Of a DNA stretch of 64,000 nt, positions 10,491 to 24,300 are shown piece after piece. Below the pieces are notes generated by a model. The model saw only the letters and a list, made by a program, of their open reading frames with translations. It searched no databases and was not told where the DNA came from. Made by a program: the position numbers and the translations under genes. Position 1 is the first letter of the stretch; the number at the start of each line of letters is the position of its first letter. The stretch comes from Malus domestica (Eukaryota > Streptophyta > Magnoliopsida > Rosales > Rosaceae), in contig NC_091677.1 of the NCBI RefSeq assembly GCF_042453785.1, forward strand, positions 30,115,001 through 30,179,000, written 5' to 3'.

Positions 10491-11913
10491 CTCCCCCTCA
10501 AGCTGGATCAAATGGGTTAATTGATCCAAGCTTGCTCAGTAGCCTTTGAAGATGAGTAGAGTCCAAAGCCTTTGTGAACAAGTCTGCAAGCTGATCGTGA
10601 CTGCGAGTGTAAATGGTGTTGATAACTTTGGATTGAACTTGAGCACGAATGTAGTGACAATCCACTTCGATGTGTTTGGTGCGCTCATGAAACACTGGGT
10701 TAGAAGCAATATGCATGGCAGCTTGGTTATCACAAAACAAGGACATAGGTTCATTGTCGATATAGCCAAGATCTGCTAGAAGACGCTTTAACCAGATTAA
10801 TTTCACACACCGTGGCTGCCATGGCTCTATACTCCGCCTCTGCACTTGATCGTGCAATCACAGTCTGCTTTTTACTCTTCCAAGTCACGAGATTTCCACC
10901 AACAAACGTGCAGAACCCGGTGGTAGACTTTCGATTGAGTGCATTACCTGCCCAATCAGCATCTGTGTATGCCATAATGTGATTTGAGCCATGGTTCTTT
11001 AAGAGCAAGCCTCTGCCAATTGACCCCTTCAAGTATCTGAGTATTCTTTTGACAATCTCCCAGTGGAGTAGAGTAGGAGAGTGCATGAATTGACTGATAA
11101 GGCTTACGGAATAAGCAATGTCAGGCCGAGTAATTGTAAGGTAGATTAACTTCCCTACCATACGTTGATAGACACTAGGGATGGGCAATGGTTATGCGGG
11201 CAGGTAACCGCGGTTATTTTACCCATAACCGTTTATGTTCATACCCGCATAACCGTTTACCCGTTGGGTAATTACATAAATGGTTATACCCATAACCATA
11301 ACCGTTTATAAACGGTTATCCATACCCATAACCGTGTACCCATTTACCCATAACCATTTACCCATTTAACCATAACCATAACCATTTACCTATTTTTTCG
11401 CCCGTTTATCCTTTTTTTTACCCATTTACCCTTTTTTTTCTCCCGTCTACATTATTTTTTTAACAATTTGAAAATTACAAAAGAAAAATTTGTCATAATT
11501 TTTATTTTCTGACAATTAAACACCGTTATAAGTACATTTTAGCATACATTTCCCTATTTTAATCATTTAAGTCCTCGTATAATTCCAATAATTGAAATAA
11601 TAGTTTACAAACGATATTTTTCTGTATAGCAACCAATCAGTGTTTTGAACATACGTAACCAACCATACGAAACCAATCAGTGTTATCATAAATCTGTGTT
11701 TCTGATAACAAAAAACAACCATACGAAACCAACCAAATTTCATCTAATTCATCACAAAACTGAGTTAACCCTCTATTATTTCATATAATTTCATCTAATT
11801 GAAATCTGTGTTTCGAACACGTTCAATCACAAAGTATCATCGACTCGTTGTCACCAAAAGAGGCCTACAAAAGAAATGTATAATTGAATTAGTATGCATA
11901 AATTGAATGAGTA

Positions 11914-14273
11914 TCACCAATAACTCCAAAGTAAAAAATAAAAATAAAGATTAGTTTTTACCACATTCACATCAGTATCATCACCGAATGAAGAATCTTC
12001 AACATGAGTAGAGTTTGAATCTGGTTCAATAGTAAAAATTAAAATTAGGCTAAAATAGTACAATTTTGAACATATACATAATTTATATGAAATTTTACAG
12101 TAAGTACCTCGCATCTGACCCCACAACCAGTCTCGAGAACACATGAGTGCTTCCACTGTGCTTGAATGAAGTCGGCTACGGTGTGGACTAATAATCCTAC
12201 CACCAGTACTAAATGAAGACTCTGAAGCTACTGTAGATACAGGAATAGCCAAAATATCTCGAGCTATCTGATGCAAAATAGGATATTTAATCCCATTTGT
12301 CTTCCACCACGACAATATATCAAAATCTTGAGTCCTAGGCAAGACTTTCTCCCCCAAATATAGGTCTAAGTCAGATTGTTCATTACCGATGGTAGAATCC
12401 ATAACAAACTGGTCATAAGATGTTAAAGGATCACCAACTCTGAAATCAAATGACTATGATGGAAAATCAGTCGAAGAAGAAGATTCAGAAGACCGATGCT
12501 CAGGTCTATGCTTCAATTCATACTCTTTGACCAACTTAACAGCCAAGTCAAAGACTTTCTCAATTTCTGATGGAGCATTCTCTTTATAAATAAGAGAAAA
12601 ATAATACTTGATCAATTTCATCTTGAACCTTGGATCCAAAATAGCTGCAATTGCCATAGCACCATGAATTTTATGCCAATACTTTTCAAACTTGATTGAC
12701 ATCCTTGTTGCCATTAACTTAACTTCAACATGGTCAAACTCAAGCCACTTACAGATTGCAATCCTAATCTGACACACATTTGAAAAATAAAGATTTGATG
12801 TGGGATATTTGATCCCAGAAAATAACTCAGTCACTTGGTGAAAGATCTCCAACTTTTCAGCAATCATGTTAGTCTTCGCCCAATCTTCTTCACTTGGAAC
12901 ATTTTTATATGAAGGCTCACGTTGCTTTAAACGAGGAAATACATCTTTATATACCAATGCAGTGGTAAGCATCACATACGTCGAGTTCCACCTAGTTTTA
13001 CAATCAAGGACTAACTTCCTAGAGAACTTAATTTTCATTTGTTGAGCTATCTTAACAAATTTTTCCTCTCTTTTTGCTGTCCCAGACCAATATGCAACAC
13101 TATTCCGAATAGTCTCAATACTATCCCTAATCACATCCAATCCATCCTTAACTATCAAATTAAGTATGTGAGCACAACAACGCATATGAAATAATTCTCC
13201 GTTTAACACAAGTGAAAGCTTGCAATATGTCACTATATCCTCAATCATGGCATCATTTGTAGAGCAATTATCTATTGTGAGAGCAGACAACTTACCATCA
13301 ATATTCCACTCTGATAAGCAATCTATCATTATAGCAGAAAGTGTCTCGGCATTATGTGGGCATGGAACATATGCAAACCTGATATAAAACACAACTTAAT
13401 TATCATAACTCAAAGTAACATGATGTGCTAGGCAATAAATCCAACACTAAAATTTAATACACAGAAGCAAGATCTCTTCCATCAGTAAACAAGACATATT
13501 CCAGATTATGTAAAAAGGAAACAAAAAGTTTCCAAACTTAGTCAAAAGCATGAAAGCTAACGCAAGAAAGTTTCCAAACTTCACAGATACACTTCTTTAA
13601 ATTACAAAGATATGGTATTGGTTCGATAAATTACCTTAGAATTCGACTTTGAAGCGTCCACGAAGCATCGATAAAATGAGAAGTGATAGCCATAAACCCT
13701 CTCTTCTGATTACTTCCACATGTCAGTCGTGATTGCAATTTTACTCTTGTTCATTTGCAACAACTTCATGGTCTCTCCCTTTTCACATTCAAATACTTTC
13801 ATAATATCCCTCTTGATAGTACTTCTAGAAATAACCTTAAATAAGGGTTGCAATGAATTGCAAAACCTCTTAAAACCCAAATGGTCCACCATAGATAAAG
13901 GATACTCATGTAAGATAATCATATAAGCTAGCTCTTTCCTAGCATTACCTTCATCAAAACTATATGCACCATGTTTAATAGACCCATCACCGGTTATAAC
14001 TGGACTCTTTTTCTTTGTCCTCAATACAGGACATGTTCTAACATGTGAAAGTAAAGATGAAGTACCAACAGTGGAGCCCGATGCTAGCCTAGCTTTACAA
14101 TGGTTACAGACAGCTTTCACCTCTCCACAAAAACTTTTTTCCTCAAAATGCTGCCAGACAACTGAGGTTCTTTTTCTCTTCTTACCAGTGTCATCAAAGC
14201 TTGATTCACTTAGGTCCAATTCTTGATCAAGATTAATTGGTTCAATATCTTGGTTCTCCCTTTGAGTCTCCAT
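11914..14273 (-). pseudogene. hAT transposase (BED finger, core, hATC dimerisation), broken
   Basis: The first exon starts at ATG 14273 and encodes a BED zinc finger (VWQHFEE, VCNHCKARL, SLLSHVRTCP). A second exon from about 13380 encodes the core (LTIDNCSTND, HMRCCAHILNLIV, DCKTRWNSTYVML). The last part gives the C-terminal dimerisation region (PVSTVASESSFSTGGR, VEALMCSRDWLW). Two defects are visible: a short deletion just after TTDMW (about 13711) that shifts frame, and an in-frame TAG after STDFPS at about 12454. Family knowledge: this nuclear enzyme cuts and pastes hAT DNA as a dimer. Without repair of both lesions no full protein is made. Confidence 0.9.
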
Positions 14274-15224
14274 ATTGGAACTAGTTGAAACAGTTGGATA
14301 CAAGTTCAGAATATAAAAGAAAAACAGGATAGCAATTGAACAAAAGAACACTATACTGTCATAATTGGGGGTTCTGGTTCATGAATTTATTTATTTTTAG
14401 GACTGCTGGATAATTGGATTTCTTAGGTGTGAGCTGAACAAAAGAACACTATACAAGGAACATCATAAATTACGCGGCTGCACACGCAGAGGCATAATTT
14501 GAAATTGGGGTGAGCTGAACAATTAAGGCAAATCTGCTTTAGAGGAAAGACTATCAAAAACTGCACAGTTTGTTTTTATGGCATTCCCTAAATTTTACAC
14601 AACCTCTCAAAACTTTACACAATTTGGACCAAATTGAAGTTTCAGTGCACAACAAAAAGAAAAGCTCTCCGGCCCATAACTTGAAAACTGAATTTGAGAA
14701 ACATAAGCTGAAATTCGAATCCATAATTTCCTAAATTCCTCAGTCCTAATTTCCTATATCCCAAACCCTAATACAAAACAGCTAAAAGTCAGAAATTCAG
14801 AGCATAACAACTGTATAATTAAAAGAAGGAAATTAAAAATTTTCAGAGGAAGAACAACATATAATTAGAAAATAAGAAGAAGAAGAAGAAGTAAGATCGA
14901 AATGAAAAGAAACGCCGCCCACAACCCTGACAAAGCTAAGATATCAAATCCAAAGTTTGATTATTGTGTTTTGGAAGTATTTGATGAGTTTATGTTGATA
15001 ATTTTGATCCCGGAGAATCTCAAACCCTAAATTACTAACTAATTAATTACTTTCCGAATTCTAAGGACGGATAAATAGATTAAAATTTTCAACAAGAGTA
15101 TAATTCATAGCAAAAACCGAGGAAAAGGAAAGAAGCTTACAAATCACTCTGGTGCTTGAGCTTCCAAAACACTGAATAATTCCAAGGCGAATTGCTGCAG
15201 AGGCTCTTCAGCAACTGCCTTAGA

Positions 15225-15425
15225 GCGAGAGCGACGGAGAGAGAGCGACGGAGAGAGAGGCGCAGAGAGAGAGCGATGGAGAGAGAGAGCGAGCTGCGGA
15301 GAGAGAGAGCGACGGAGAGAGAGAGAGTGACGAAGTCGAGAGGCGGAGAGAGAGAGAGGCGCAGAGAGAGAGAGCGACGGAGAGAGAGGTACAGAGAGAG
15401 AGCGACGGAGAGAGAGAGTGACAGA
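15225..15425. repeat. GA-rich degenerate repeat inside the hAT element
   Basis: Repeats of gagagagagcgacgga-type units fill about 200 bp near the 5' end of the transposase gene (CT-rich on that strand), probably leader sequence. ORFs across it are low-complexity Arg/Glu runs. Confidence 0.8.
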
Positions 15426-18400
15426 GTTGTAATTTATTCTCTGAGGGTTTTTAATTTTTTTTTTAATTTTACATATATTAAATTAAATGGGTAAATGGAT
15501 ACCCGTTATAACCATGAATATTACCCATAACCGATGGATACCCGTTATAATCGCGGATAATACCCATAACCGGCCATTTAAATTTCATGGATAAACGGTT
15601 ATACCCATAATCGTTTATTTGTCTAAACGGTTACCCATAACCATAACCGTCAACTTTAAATGGGCGGGTAACTGTGGTTACCCATACCCATGGGTATTTT
15701 GCCCATCCCTAATAGACACTAGGATTTGACAGAAGTTCACTAGAGTCATCAAGTTGGAGTTTGCTTACAAGGGGAGTGAGAGCAGCTTTGCAATCCAACA
15801 TGTGAGCTTCCTCCAATAAGTCAAGCACATATTTGCGTTGATTTAAAAACAAACCCTTGGCAGAGGTTGCCATCTCAATGCCAAGGAAGTACTTTAGGGT
15901 TCCCAAGTCCTTGATTGCAAACTGTTGGTGAATAGAGGATTTTAGAGTAGCAATCTCTTCTACGTTGTCCCCCGTTATAATGAGATCATCCACATATATA
16001 AGAACAATTAATTTTCCATTTGGACCACTGCGAACAAATAAAGAGGAATCGGCATGACTCCTCTTGAACCCCGCAACCTCCAGAACCGAGCTTAACTTCG
16101 AGTACCAGGCTTGGGGGGATTGTTTAAGTCCATATATGGCCTTGTGAAGCTTGCATACTTTGTTAACTTCACTTTCTTGTGGGTGTCCAGGGGGGAGCTT
16201 CATGTATACCTCCTCTTCAAGGTCACCATGGAGAAATGCATTCTTCACATCCATTTGGAATAGAGGCCAGTTATGATTAACTGCCACGGACAACAGGACT
16301 CGAACTGTGCTCATTTTAGCTACAGGAGCAAATGTCTCCTTGTAGTCGATACCATAAGTTTGAGTGAATCCTCGGGCAACCAGTCGGGCCTTGTGTCGTT
16401 CAATACTGCCGTTGGAATGGAACTTGATCTTATATATCCATCTATTCCCTACTGCCTTTTTCCCTTTTGGTAGATCAACTACACTCCATGTGTGATTGTC
16501 ATTTAAGGCCTTGAGCTTTTCTTGCATAGCTTCATTTCATACTTGATTGTGAGCAACTTCATGGAAGTTCCTTGGTTCAACATTCGAGGATATCTGATTT
16601 AGAATTGCAGCATGGGATTTTGACAGTTTGTGATATGTTAGGGCTTCTGAAACAGGATGTCTTGCATTGTAAGTAATGTATTCTTGAAACCTTGGAGGAG
16701 GATGTCTGTCCCGAGTTGGATTTCTTCGAGGAGCTACATACGGTTGTGAGGTAGGGGTTGTGCTTTGTTCACTTGTAGATGTTCCCTCACCTTCAAGTTG
16801 TTCCGACTCCGAGTGAGGTTCGAGAGAATCATTCTGAGAATGGGATTCAAGAAGATTTACTGGAGTAGGTAATGGAAAGATGTTCATAATATCCTTTCTC
16901 TGAGGCTCTTCACTGCAGTCTTTACGAAAGAAAGAAGCAAGCTCATCAAATCTTACATCTCTGGAGACTCCAACCTTACCATTATGAGGATTAAAGTATT
17001 TGTATCCCTTTTGAGAGCTTGAGTATCCCATAAAAACACATTTGACAGCTCTAGGTTCGAGCTTATCTCGATGTGCTGCTTGAATATGAACATAGCAAGT
17101 GCACCCGAAAGTTCTGAGATGTGAAATGTCAATGTTTCTTCCCTTCATTACTTCAACAGGAGACTTTGAGTTTAAAACTCGAGTAGGTAACCTATTGATG
17201 ATGTACGCTGCAGTGAGAAGTGCTTGTGACCAGAACCTTTTAGGTACATTCATTTGAAACATAAGAGACCTTGTTTTCTCCAACAAATCACGATTCTTTC
17301 TTTTCGCTATACCATTTTGCTGTGGAGTACCAACACAACTGGTTTGATGCAAAATTCCATGATCACTTAAGTAATTAGACATGTTATTGGATGTGTACTA
17401 AATGCCATTGTCCGATTGCAGTATGCTTAACTTAGATGAAAATAGATTTATGATGAGTTTATGAAAATCTTTAAAGGCATAAAAAAACTCACTTTTGGAT
17501 TTCAAGAGGTAGACCCATGTAACCCGAGAGTAATCATCAACGAAGGTGACATAATATTTATATCCATCAAAAGAGCTTACACGAGAGGGACCCCAGATAT
17601 CTGAGTGAATGATTTCAAACAGTTTACAGGTTCTAGACTTGGAAGAAACAAAAGGAAGCCTAGTAGCTTTCGACATTTGATAGATTTCACAAGCATGTGT
17701 AGGTTTACAAAAATTGGGAAAAAGTTTGGTCATCACAGGTTCTGAGGGATGAGCCAACCGAAGATGCCAAATGTGGTAATCTTGAGAGAGACTGAGGCTT
17801 GCAAGGGGGTGATTAAGAGACTTGGAATTCTTTGAGAGGTAATAGAGTCCATTCAGGAGATACCCTTCACCAATCTTCTTCCGAGTGACCCGATCCTGAA
17901 ATACAACACTGTGAGGAGAGAATATAGCAAGGCAATCTAGGGTGCGTGTGATTTTACTTATGGACAGGAGTTGGAAAGGGAAAGAAGGTACATATAAAGC
18001 TGTTGACTCAATCTTATCACTTAACAATTTAAGTTTCCCTTTTCCCAGAATAGGTTCTCCGTTCCCATTTGCAACAGACACCCGTGTAAACTCAGGCGTA
18101 TTTTGAAACTTATCCAAGCAAGAAGACTGATTTGTTATGTGGTCAGTAGCACCCGAGTCTATAATCCAACAATCATGACTAATTTCATTAAGTGCAGTTT
18201 TGAGAGCAGTGATGATACCTGAGACATTGTCATAAGTTGAGGTCTCAGCCAAAAAACCTGCAAATTTTCCGAGCATAGCAGTAGGAGTTGAAGTGGTCAC
18301 TTCCTCAATTTGAGTGTTGCCTCCTCGTCTTTGAAGAAAGTTTGCAAATTCATTTATCAGATCTATTGGATTCTCAGTGAAATTTGAGATTCCACCCGTC

Positions 18401-19397
18401 TAAGAACTGGATGAGTGGAGGGCCTTAGGGTTGATTCCTTTCCTTTCTTTGATCATTCTTCCTTCCTTATCAAATTTTGGTTTTAACTCCGGGTGCAAGA
18501 TCCAGCATTTGTCCCTTAGGTGACCTTTCATGTTGCAGTGAGAGCATTTCCAGTCTGCTTTCTTACTGGCAAAATTTTTTTCACCAGTGTTTTTATGATA
18601 GCTCGAGAAAACCCTAGCCTCAGGATTTGATTTCGACTCAATGTGCATAACTTTTCTTCGAGTTTCTTCCCTTTGAACAGCTTGACAGACACCATTAAAT
18701 GAGGGCAGCTCAGGAGTCATCAACAAGTGGCTTCGAAGGTCTTCATATTCAGCTCCTAGACTTGCTAGAAATTGAAATACTTTGTCCTCATCAGCTCTTT
18801 TAAGGAGCACAGCGGAATCGGTTGAGTGTGGACGATACATGTCAAGTTCATTCCACATGGACTTGATGTTTCCTAGATGTTGGACGAAGGATTGATCACC
18901 TTGCCTTAGCCCAGCAATATCCTTTTTGAGCTGAAAAATACGAGCTTCATTATTTTGACTGCCATACATTTCTTTAATGGATTCCCAGAGAGTGAAAGAG
19001 GACTCTGAGTAACTGAAGAGTTCAGATAACTTTGGTTCCATGGAGTTGAGTATCCAGGACATAACCAACTGGTCGTTTGCATGCCATGCACCATGTGATG
19101 TGGATGATCTTTCAGGCGGTCCGATGCTTCCATTGATATACCCGAGCTTCGATCTTCCTCCTAAGTCAAGTGAAATGGCACGAGACCAAGGTAGATAGTT
19201 GAACTCGTTTAATAACACTGAGCATAGACGCAAATTTGGATTGATTTCACCTTGAATGATGCTGGGAGATAAGGAGTTTGAGGAGCTTGTAGCCTCACGA
19301 TTTGAGGAACTTTCTTCTGTCATTGTAGTGAATGAGGCACGATCGAAACAAGGTTTTTGAATGAATGAACAAACAGAGACAGGACCCTATGGTTCCT

Positions 19398-19409
19398 GCT
19401 CTGATACCA
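19398..19409 (-). promoter_or_regulatory. copia-1 primer-binding site (initiator Met tRNA type)
   Basis: The minus strand reads tggtatcagagc directly after the LTR terminus CA. This is the usual plant copia primer site, complementary to the 3' end of initiator Met tRNA, where minus-strand DNA synthesis starts. Confidence 0.9.
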
Positions 19410-19778
19410 TGTGAAAATTTAGAACCCAAAAAGGTTTTGTATATTTCTCTATGTATTTTAGAACTACAAGAGAGGGCTCTAAATAGAGACCGAAAAAGAA
19501 GGAGAGAAGACTTACTCCTTTTGCACACTTACAATCTAAAAACAAGGAACAATTTACAAGAAAGATAAAGTGCAAAGATACTAAGAGACATAAACCTTAG
19601 ATTTAAGGGATATGGACCAAAGGTGACGGTAGTGGCAGTAGCCACTTTACCTGAAAATATGGGATAAAGTTGCAGCTATATGGACCACGTAGTGGCAGTA
19701 GCCACTTTACCTGAAAATATGGGATAAAGTTGCAGCTGCAACTTGACATCATAAAGCATGTTGTGTCTAGTTTCAATA
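19410..19778 (-). repeat. 5' LTR of copia-1
   Basis: This 369-bp copy is uninterrupted and matches the left LTR. On the minus strand it ends at CA beside the primer site. It contains two copies of a segment around gtagtggcagtagccacttt, each with a perfect short inverted repeat (agtggc and gccact). Confidence 0.9.
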
Positions 19779-19783
19779 AAAAA

Positions 19784-21385
19784 AAAGGAGAAGATGAATG
19801 TGGAATCATCGTCATCTGCAAAGGACGAGTGAGAAAACAAAAAAGGAGGGGAGGGGGGGGGGGGGGGGGACGTGACGAAGTAAACGTTAGGTTAAATCTT
19901 TGTTATTTTATTTTATTTTTTTAATATTAAAAAAGAGAAGGTTCTATTTGGAACTTTAATTTAATTAGGAGTGCTTATAGTTAGTGGAAAGCTTTGGTGG
20001 CCAAGTCTGTAACTAATTTTAGGCTCAACTTTGCGTAGTGGCCTCGTCAGGAAATAGGTATTGGTTGTCCAACAGATGAGCCGCCTTAATAGAAAAATTG
20101 GCTTAATTTTGGATTTTTGTATACCTAATCCCTCTGCACTTAGATTACAATCATCAAAGTCAACAAAGGCCGACTCACGTTTTCGGGAGAGTTGTATAGT
20201 TGTATGGTAGGTTAGGTGTATTTTTCGATGGAACTAAAGCGTTTGACTTGTAAAGAAATTTTTATTTGATCGCTTGTAATATGTAAAACTGAAATTTAGA
20301 AGAAAAACTAGGAAAATTGCCCGTGTTCTGCTGTGGGTTATGAATCCGTAATCACAATTTAATAACAAAATGTCCCATAAGATACCACAGCTTTTAGTGT
20401 TCTATGATTCACCTCCGAATAATGAGTAAGTACCAGCAATATACAATTCGTATGATGAGTTTTTCATATGAATTTGAGACTGATGGCTATTTAATTGATA
20501 TCTAAGGTTAGTGGAAGTGCTTACATGCTGGATAGGTGGACCCGTACTTATGGTAGGTCTTCAGCAAGAATAGGTGGTGCATAAGTATCAAAGCTTAATC
20601 CAAAATTTACCACAGGTATCAATAATAATTCTATGCATATTTGAGGCAAAGTTACACTTGATTTTGCAACACATTCATTCCTAAACATTTTATAAATTAA
20701 TAGAACAACTAAACAAACAGGGTCAAATAGGTTTTTCAGTTATAGAACATTCTATTTATTTTACATCAAAAGCATATTTACAATCCAAAGGGGAGATTTC
20801 TAAGTTTTACATTCATATACACTTTCAAAAGTCTCCCACTTTGATTAGCCGTTCATTTTGCACCTGTATTTTACTAACTCTATGTTAAAAGTTCTATGTA
20901 CAAAAAAAAAACAGATCTGAACGACTAACAGGATGGACTTGCAAGTCCCAAATATATACAGTTTCAAAAATTGTCCACATGGTTCTAGTTTTCATGTTGC
21001 TTCTTTGTCCTTGGGCTCATAAAAAAACTTCCATTTGTTCTGTATTGTTCAGAGAACTTCAGTTATCTTTGCACTTGTTCTTGCTATAGATTGAAATTAT
21101 ATTCTTTGTATCAGAAATATGATAAAAAAGAAAATTAACCAACAACGATGTAAGCCACTGTCCAGAAAATGAGTAGATAAATAGACAGAAAGGAGAATTA
21201 ACAAATTCTGCCAATCCAGGTTCAACTCTACACAACATAAACTTAAGCATTTGAGCTTTTCCTCATGTGTTCACCAAGTTGGGAACCAAATAGCAAAATT
21301 TCATCCCCATAGTCCTAACCACAAAGTAAAGCAGTACCTATGGGACCTAACTAATAGTTAAAGCATTAATAACAAATAGATGTAA
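19784..21385. other. Intergenic DNA with a G17 run, no gene seen
   Basis: A purine tract ends in 17 consecutive G (19853-19869). A stretch at about 20071-20185 matches 51232-51560 without the MITE found there. The rest is AT-rich and holds no convincing exon. It may include the 3' flank of the RPA-like gene. Confidence 0.5.
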
Positions 21386-21390
21386 CGTAC

Positions 21391-24300
21391 CGGGTTTTGG
21401 AAGTAGTAGATACTATTTCAGTTTTGTTTGGAGACATTTTGTTCCTGAGGGATTTGATGGGAAAATCTTCGGTGTCCGAAGTGTTTTGTTCATCTATTTC
21501 TTTGGTAATTTCAGTTTCCCTTAAATCCATATAAACAGAAGAGAGATTAATACATTAGTAAATATCAGGTTATTTGAAAAGATAGATACAAATGAGATAG
21601 TTACAGTGAAAACTCTTACCTCTTTGGTTTTTTTCTACTCTCAGAGCTAAAAAGACCCTTTGGAATTGAACTTTCTGTAGACGATGTTGTAACAACAGAG
21701 CTGAAAGTCTGAGCTGTCTTATCTACCTGCTCAAATTCAGCCAATGATTCATAAGAAGCTTTGAAACTTGATTGAACAGCTTGTATTTTGTCGTCGAAAA
21801 TCGCTTGGACCAAGAGATCATTTTTGTTGAAATCATTTTTCAAATTCCCAAATCGAAGTTGAAAATTTTTTATTTGTCCTTGACATTGGAGAATTGCATA
21901 TGGCAGCTCTTGTTGATCAGTAAACCCTTTTTTGACAACTAAATCATAACATGAAATTCCAAATAAACGTTCAGCCGGTTTACTAATGATGATAACACCG
22001 GTCTCATCGCTGGCGTCTTCAAGTATTAAACTTACTTTGAACCTAAGTATATGAAGAACAATGTTTAAGTATAACGCTTGTGAAATTAGTAATAAACATT
22101 TGGCTTACCAGGGTAGGGGAGTTTGAACATTGTGCTTTACACAAATTAGAACGTCGTTATTTTCATCTTTTCTCAGTTGTTTGTAGCAGCATGCACATGC
22201 TTTGTACCACCATCCAACATGCGTGTCAAAACGTGTAATGGCTGCTCTACATAAGACTGAAGCGTTCTGAAATATGTGTACAGACATTAATTAATATATA
22301 GATAATGTAATGACGGAACATAATATATCAAAAGTATGTATATGTGAAACATACGGTTCATGTTGCAGAAAAGAGAAACCAAATCTAAATTATATTTTTT
22401 CTTTCAATTATGTTTTTTTTTATGTTCAAAGTTTAAAATCTAAGAATGATATGTACTTCACTAATTTGTTATATACCATATGAGGAATATAATTTATTTA
22501 ACAACAATAAACGATGTGTGTTAGTATCACATCAGCTACACATGTCTGATTTCTAAAACATTGAGAAAAGTTTGTTTACCTTGTACAAATCTGGATCCAA
22601 AACATTCAGATCCTGAACAGACAATTTTTTCAGCGTTTTCCAATTGTTATGATCCCATTAGTTGTCTTGCTGACGTTGGCAACATTTTTACAGAATGAGT
22701 CGGACCAACAAAGCTGCATATATTTTTGTATTCAAATTAAAGAGAATAAGAATCTAAACCATGAAGGGATACTAACATGTTCATTAAGCATTTATCAATT
22801 GAAAAAAAATTTCAAATATTATACCATAAGAAAATTGAAAGAATAATTTTCATACTTCTATAGATCTATTGTATCACTATGTAATGCATATACAAACATG
22901 GCTTGTATTTCTAAAGTGTGGGCTCTCAAAAGTTTGTCCAAATGTATATGTAGATGTTGTTATGGTAGACTAAAATAAACACATTCTTATGAGAGAATTT
23001 TTTTCTGAATAAGGGAAAAAAAAATAGGTCATGAATTATAACAAACCAAAATATTTTGACCCTAAAGGGAAACAAATTCCGCTTCATCTACTATACAGCA
23101 ACAACAACAATGAGTAGTATACATCATTTTTTTAAACAATTGTAGTCAACTTGACAAACCTTTCCAAGTTTGAACATAGCTTGCATAAGTTGACCATACT
23201 AAGAAAAAAGGTCTGCTAGTTTGCAATGTACAATTTCAGGTAGTTCTAGCCAATTATTTGATCAAACTAACATTGAAGAAAGCTAGATCATAGCCTTTTT
23301 AATTATAGAAACATGTAAACTAAAAGAAATATATAAACATTGTATTTCTAGATGTGTTTACTTGAATTAACAGTTTCATATTTATATGCATATCAATAGT
23401 AAATAGGTATATCCATATTTTTTCCCTCATACTGAATTTCAACATGAAAAAAAATATTTTAAATAATTTGGAGTTTAGAAACTGACATTGCTTTGTAAGG
23501 AGTTGCTTCGGGAATGTCTGGATTGATGAAAATCATTGTGGAAATACTGTTGTTCAGCACAATGTTTTCTGGTTGTTTATAGATGAGGAATTAAATCATT
23601 ATTCTATACAATAAATATGAACAATTGAAAATAGATCTGAAAATTTTTATACCTCTGAATCGTCTAACTTTAAGGCTTGTAAAAACACCCAAAACTGGTG
23701 GTGTCAAGTGTTCCAGAGCTTCGAAATCAAAGGTCTCTTTGCAGTGTCACCCCACAATGTCAGGTTAACATCTTCTCTCTTAAGTGAACGGATATTAAGA
23801 AAAAACATTAGTATTTTGAATAAAATATGCAGCAATTTTGAGAAATTCAAATGTCTCCATATATTGTTGACCTGACATTTTGCAACTTCACTTCGCGTAT
23901 TTTCTCCATTCTCTCATTACTGATCATTCTGTCATCCAAAGGCTTTACTGCAGTGATGCATCCTAGAACATCTCAAAATTTGTCCAAAGATTGTAGTTAG
24001 ATCTCAAGATGCTTCAAAAGATATTGACAAAATGATACTAAACTGATGTTAATTTTTTTCATTTTTTATATATGTACAATTACCTGTGAGAATATCTTGG
24101 TTGATGCAAGAAAACAGTTGGGAATAATCAAGTAAGTAAAACCGTTGTGAGGGAATGTTTGGATGAACACCTGGCAACTCTTCAAAAATTGTTTTTGTAT
24201 TGAAGCACACTTGCGCATCATGGGGGACAATTTTGTAGGATGATTTACAACGACTGGTAGAAAAGCGAGTGATCTCATAAACATGATTAGATTTAATTTT

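Larger units (their letters stand above)
11176..15711. mobile_element. Near full-length hAT transposon inside copia-1
   Basis: Ends are TAGGGATGGGCAA and TTGCCCATCCCTA, a 13-bp perfect inverted repeat, flanked by atagacac at 11168-11175 and 15712-15719 (exact 8-bp TSD). Both subterminal regions are packed with ATAACCGTTTACCC-type repeats and their complements. The element is 4,536 bp and carries a minus-strand transposase gene. It interrupts the copia-1 gag-pol frame. Confidence 0.95.
10498..19323 (-). pseudogene. copia-1 gag-pol polyprotein, broken
   Basis: Minus-strand pieces in one frame run from ATG 19323: gag with a zinc knuckle (CSHCNMKGHLRDKC, about 18540); protease (IIDSGATDH, about 18160); GAG-pre-integrase and integrase core (SDIWGPSR, FVDDYSRVTW); reverse transcriptase (YVDDLII, about 15990); RNase H ([20 protein letters not shown]). 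Three in-frame stops interrupt it, near 18402, 17400 and 16539. A one-base frameshift lies near 10800, after VCEI, and the hAT at 11176-15711 splits the RT/RNase H part. Family knowledge: the polyprotein makes virus-like particles and copies the element. It cannot be autonomous now. Confidence 0.9.
8784..19778 (-). mobile_element. Ty1/copia retrotransposon (copia-1) carrying two nested hAT elements
   Basis: LTRs at 8784-10490 (interrupted) and 19410-19778 enclose a minus-strand gag-pol. The primer-binding site tggtatcagagc lies next to the right (5') LTR at 19398-19409, and a purine tract cttgagggggag next to the left (3') LTR. Flanks 8779-8783 and 19779-19783 are both aaaaa, consistent with a 5-bp duplication but weak because the right side is an A run. 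Without the two hATs and their duplications the element is about 5.1 kb, normal for copia. The LTRs differ by an indel of a few bases near 9060 and scattered substitutions. Confidence 0.9.

Noticed and set aside
10033..10549. ORFs on both strands in the hAT at 9159-10481
   Set aside because: Low-complexity GA- and GC-rich repeats, no transposase motifs.
15192..15494. Arg/Glu-rich plus-strand ORF
   Set aside because: Translation of a GA-rich simple repeat inside the hAT element.
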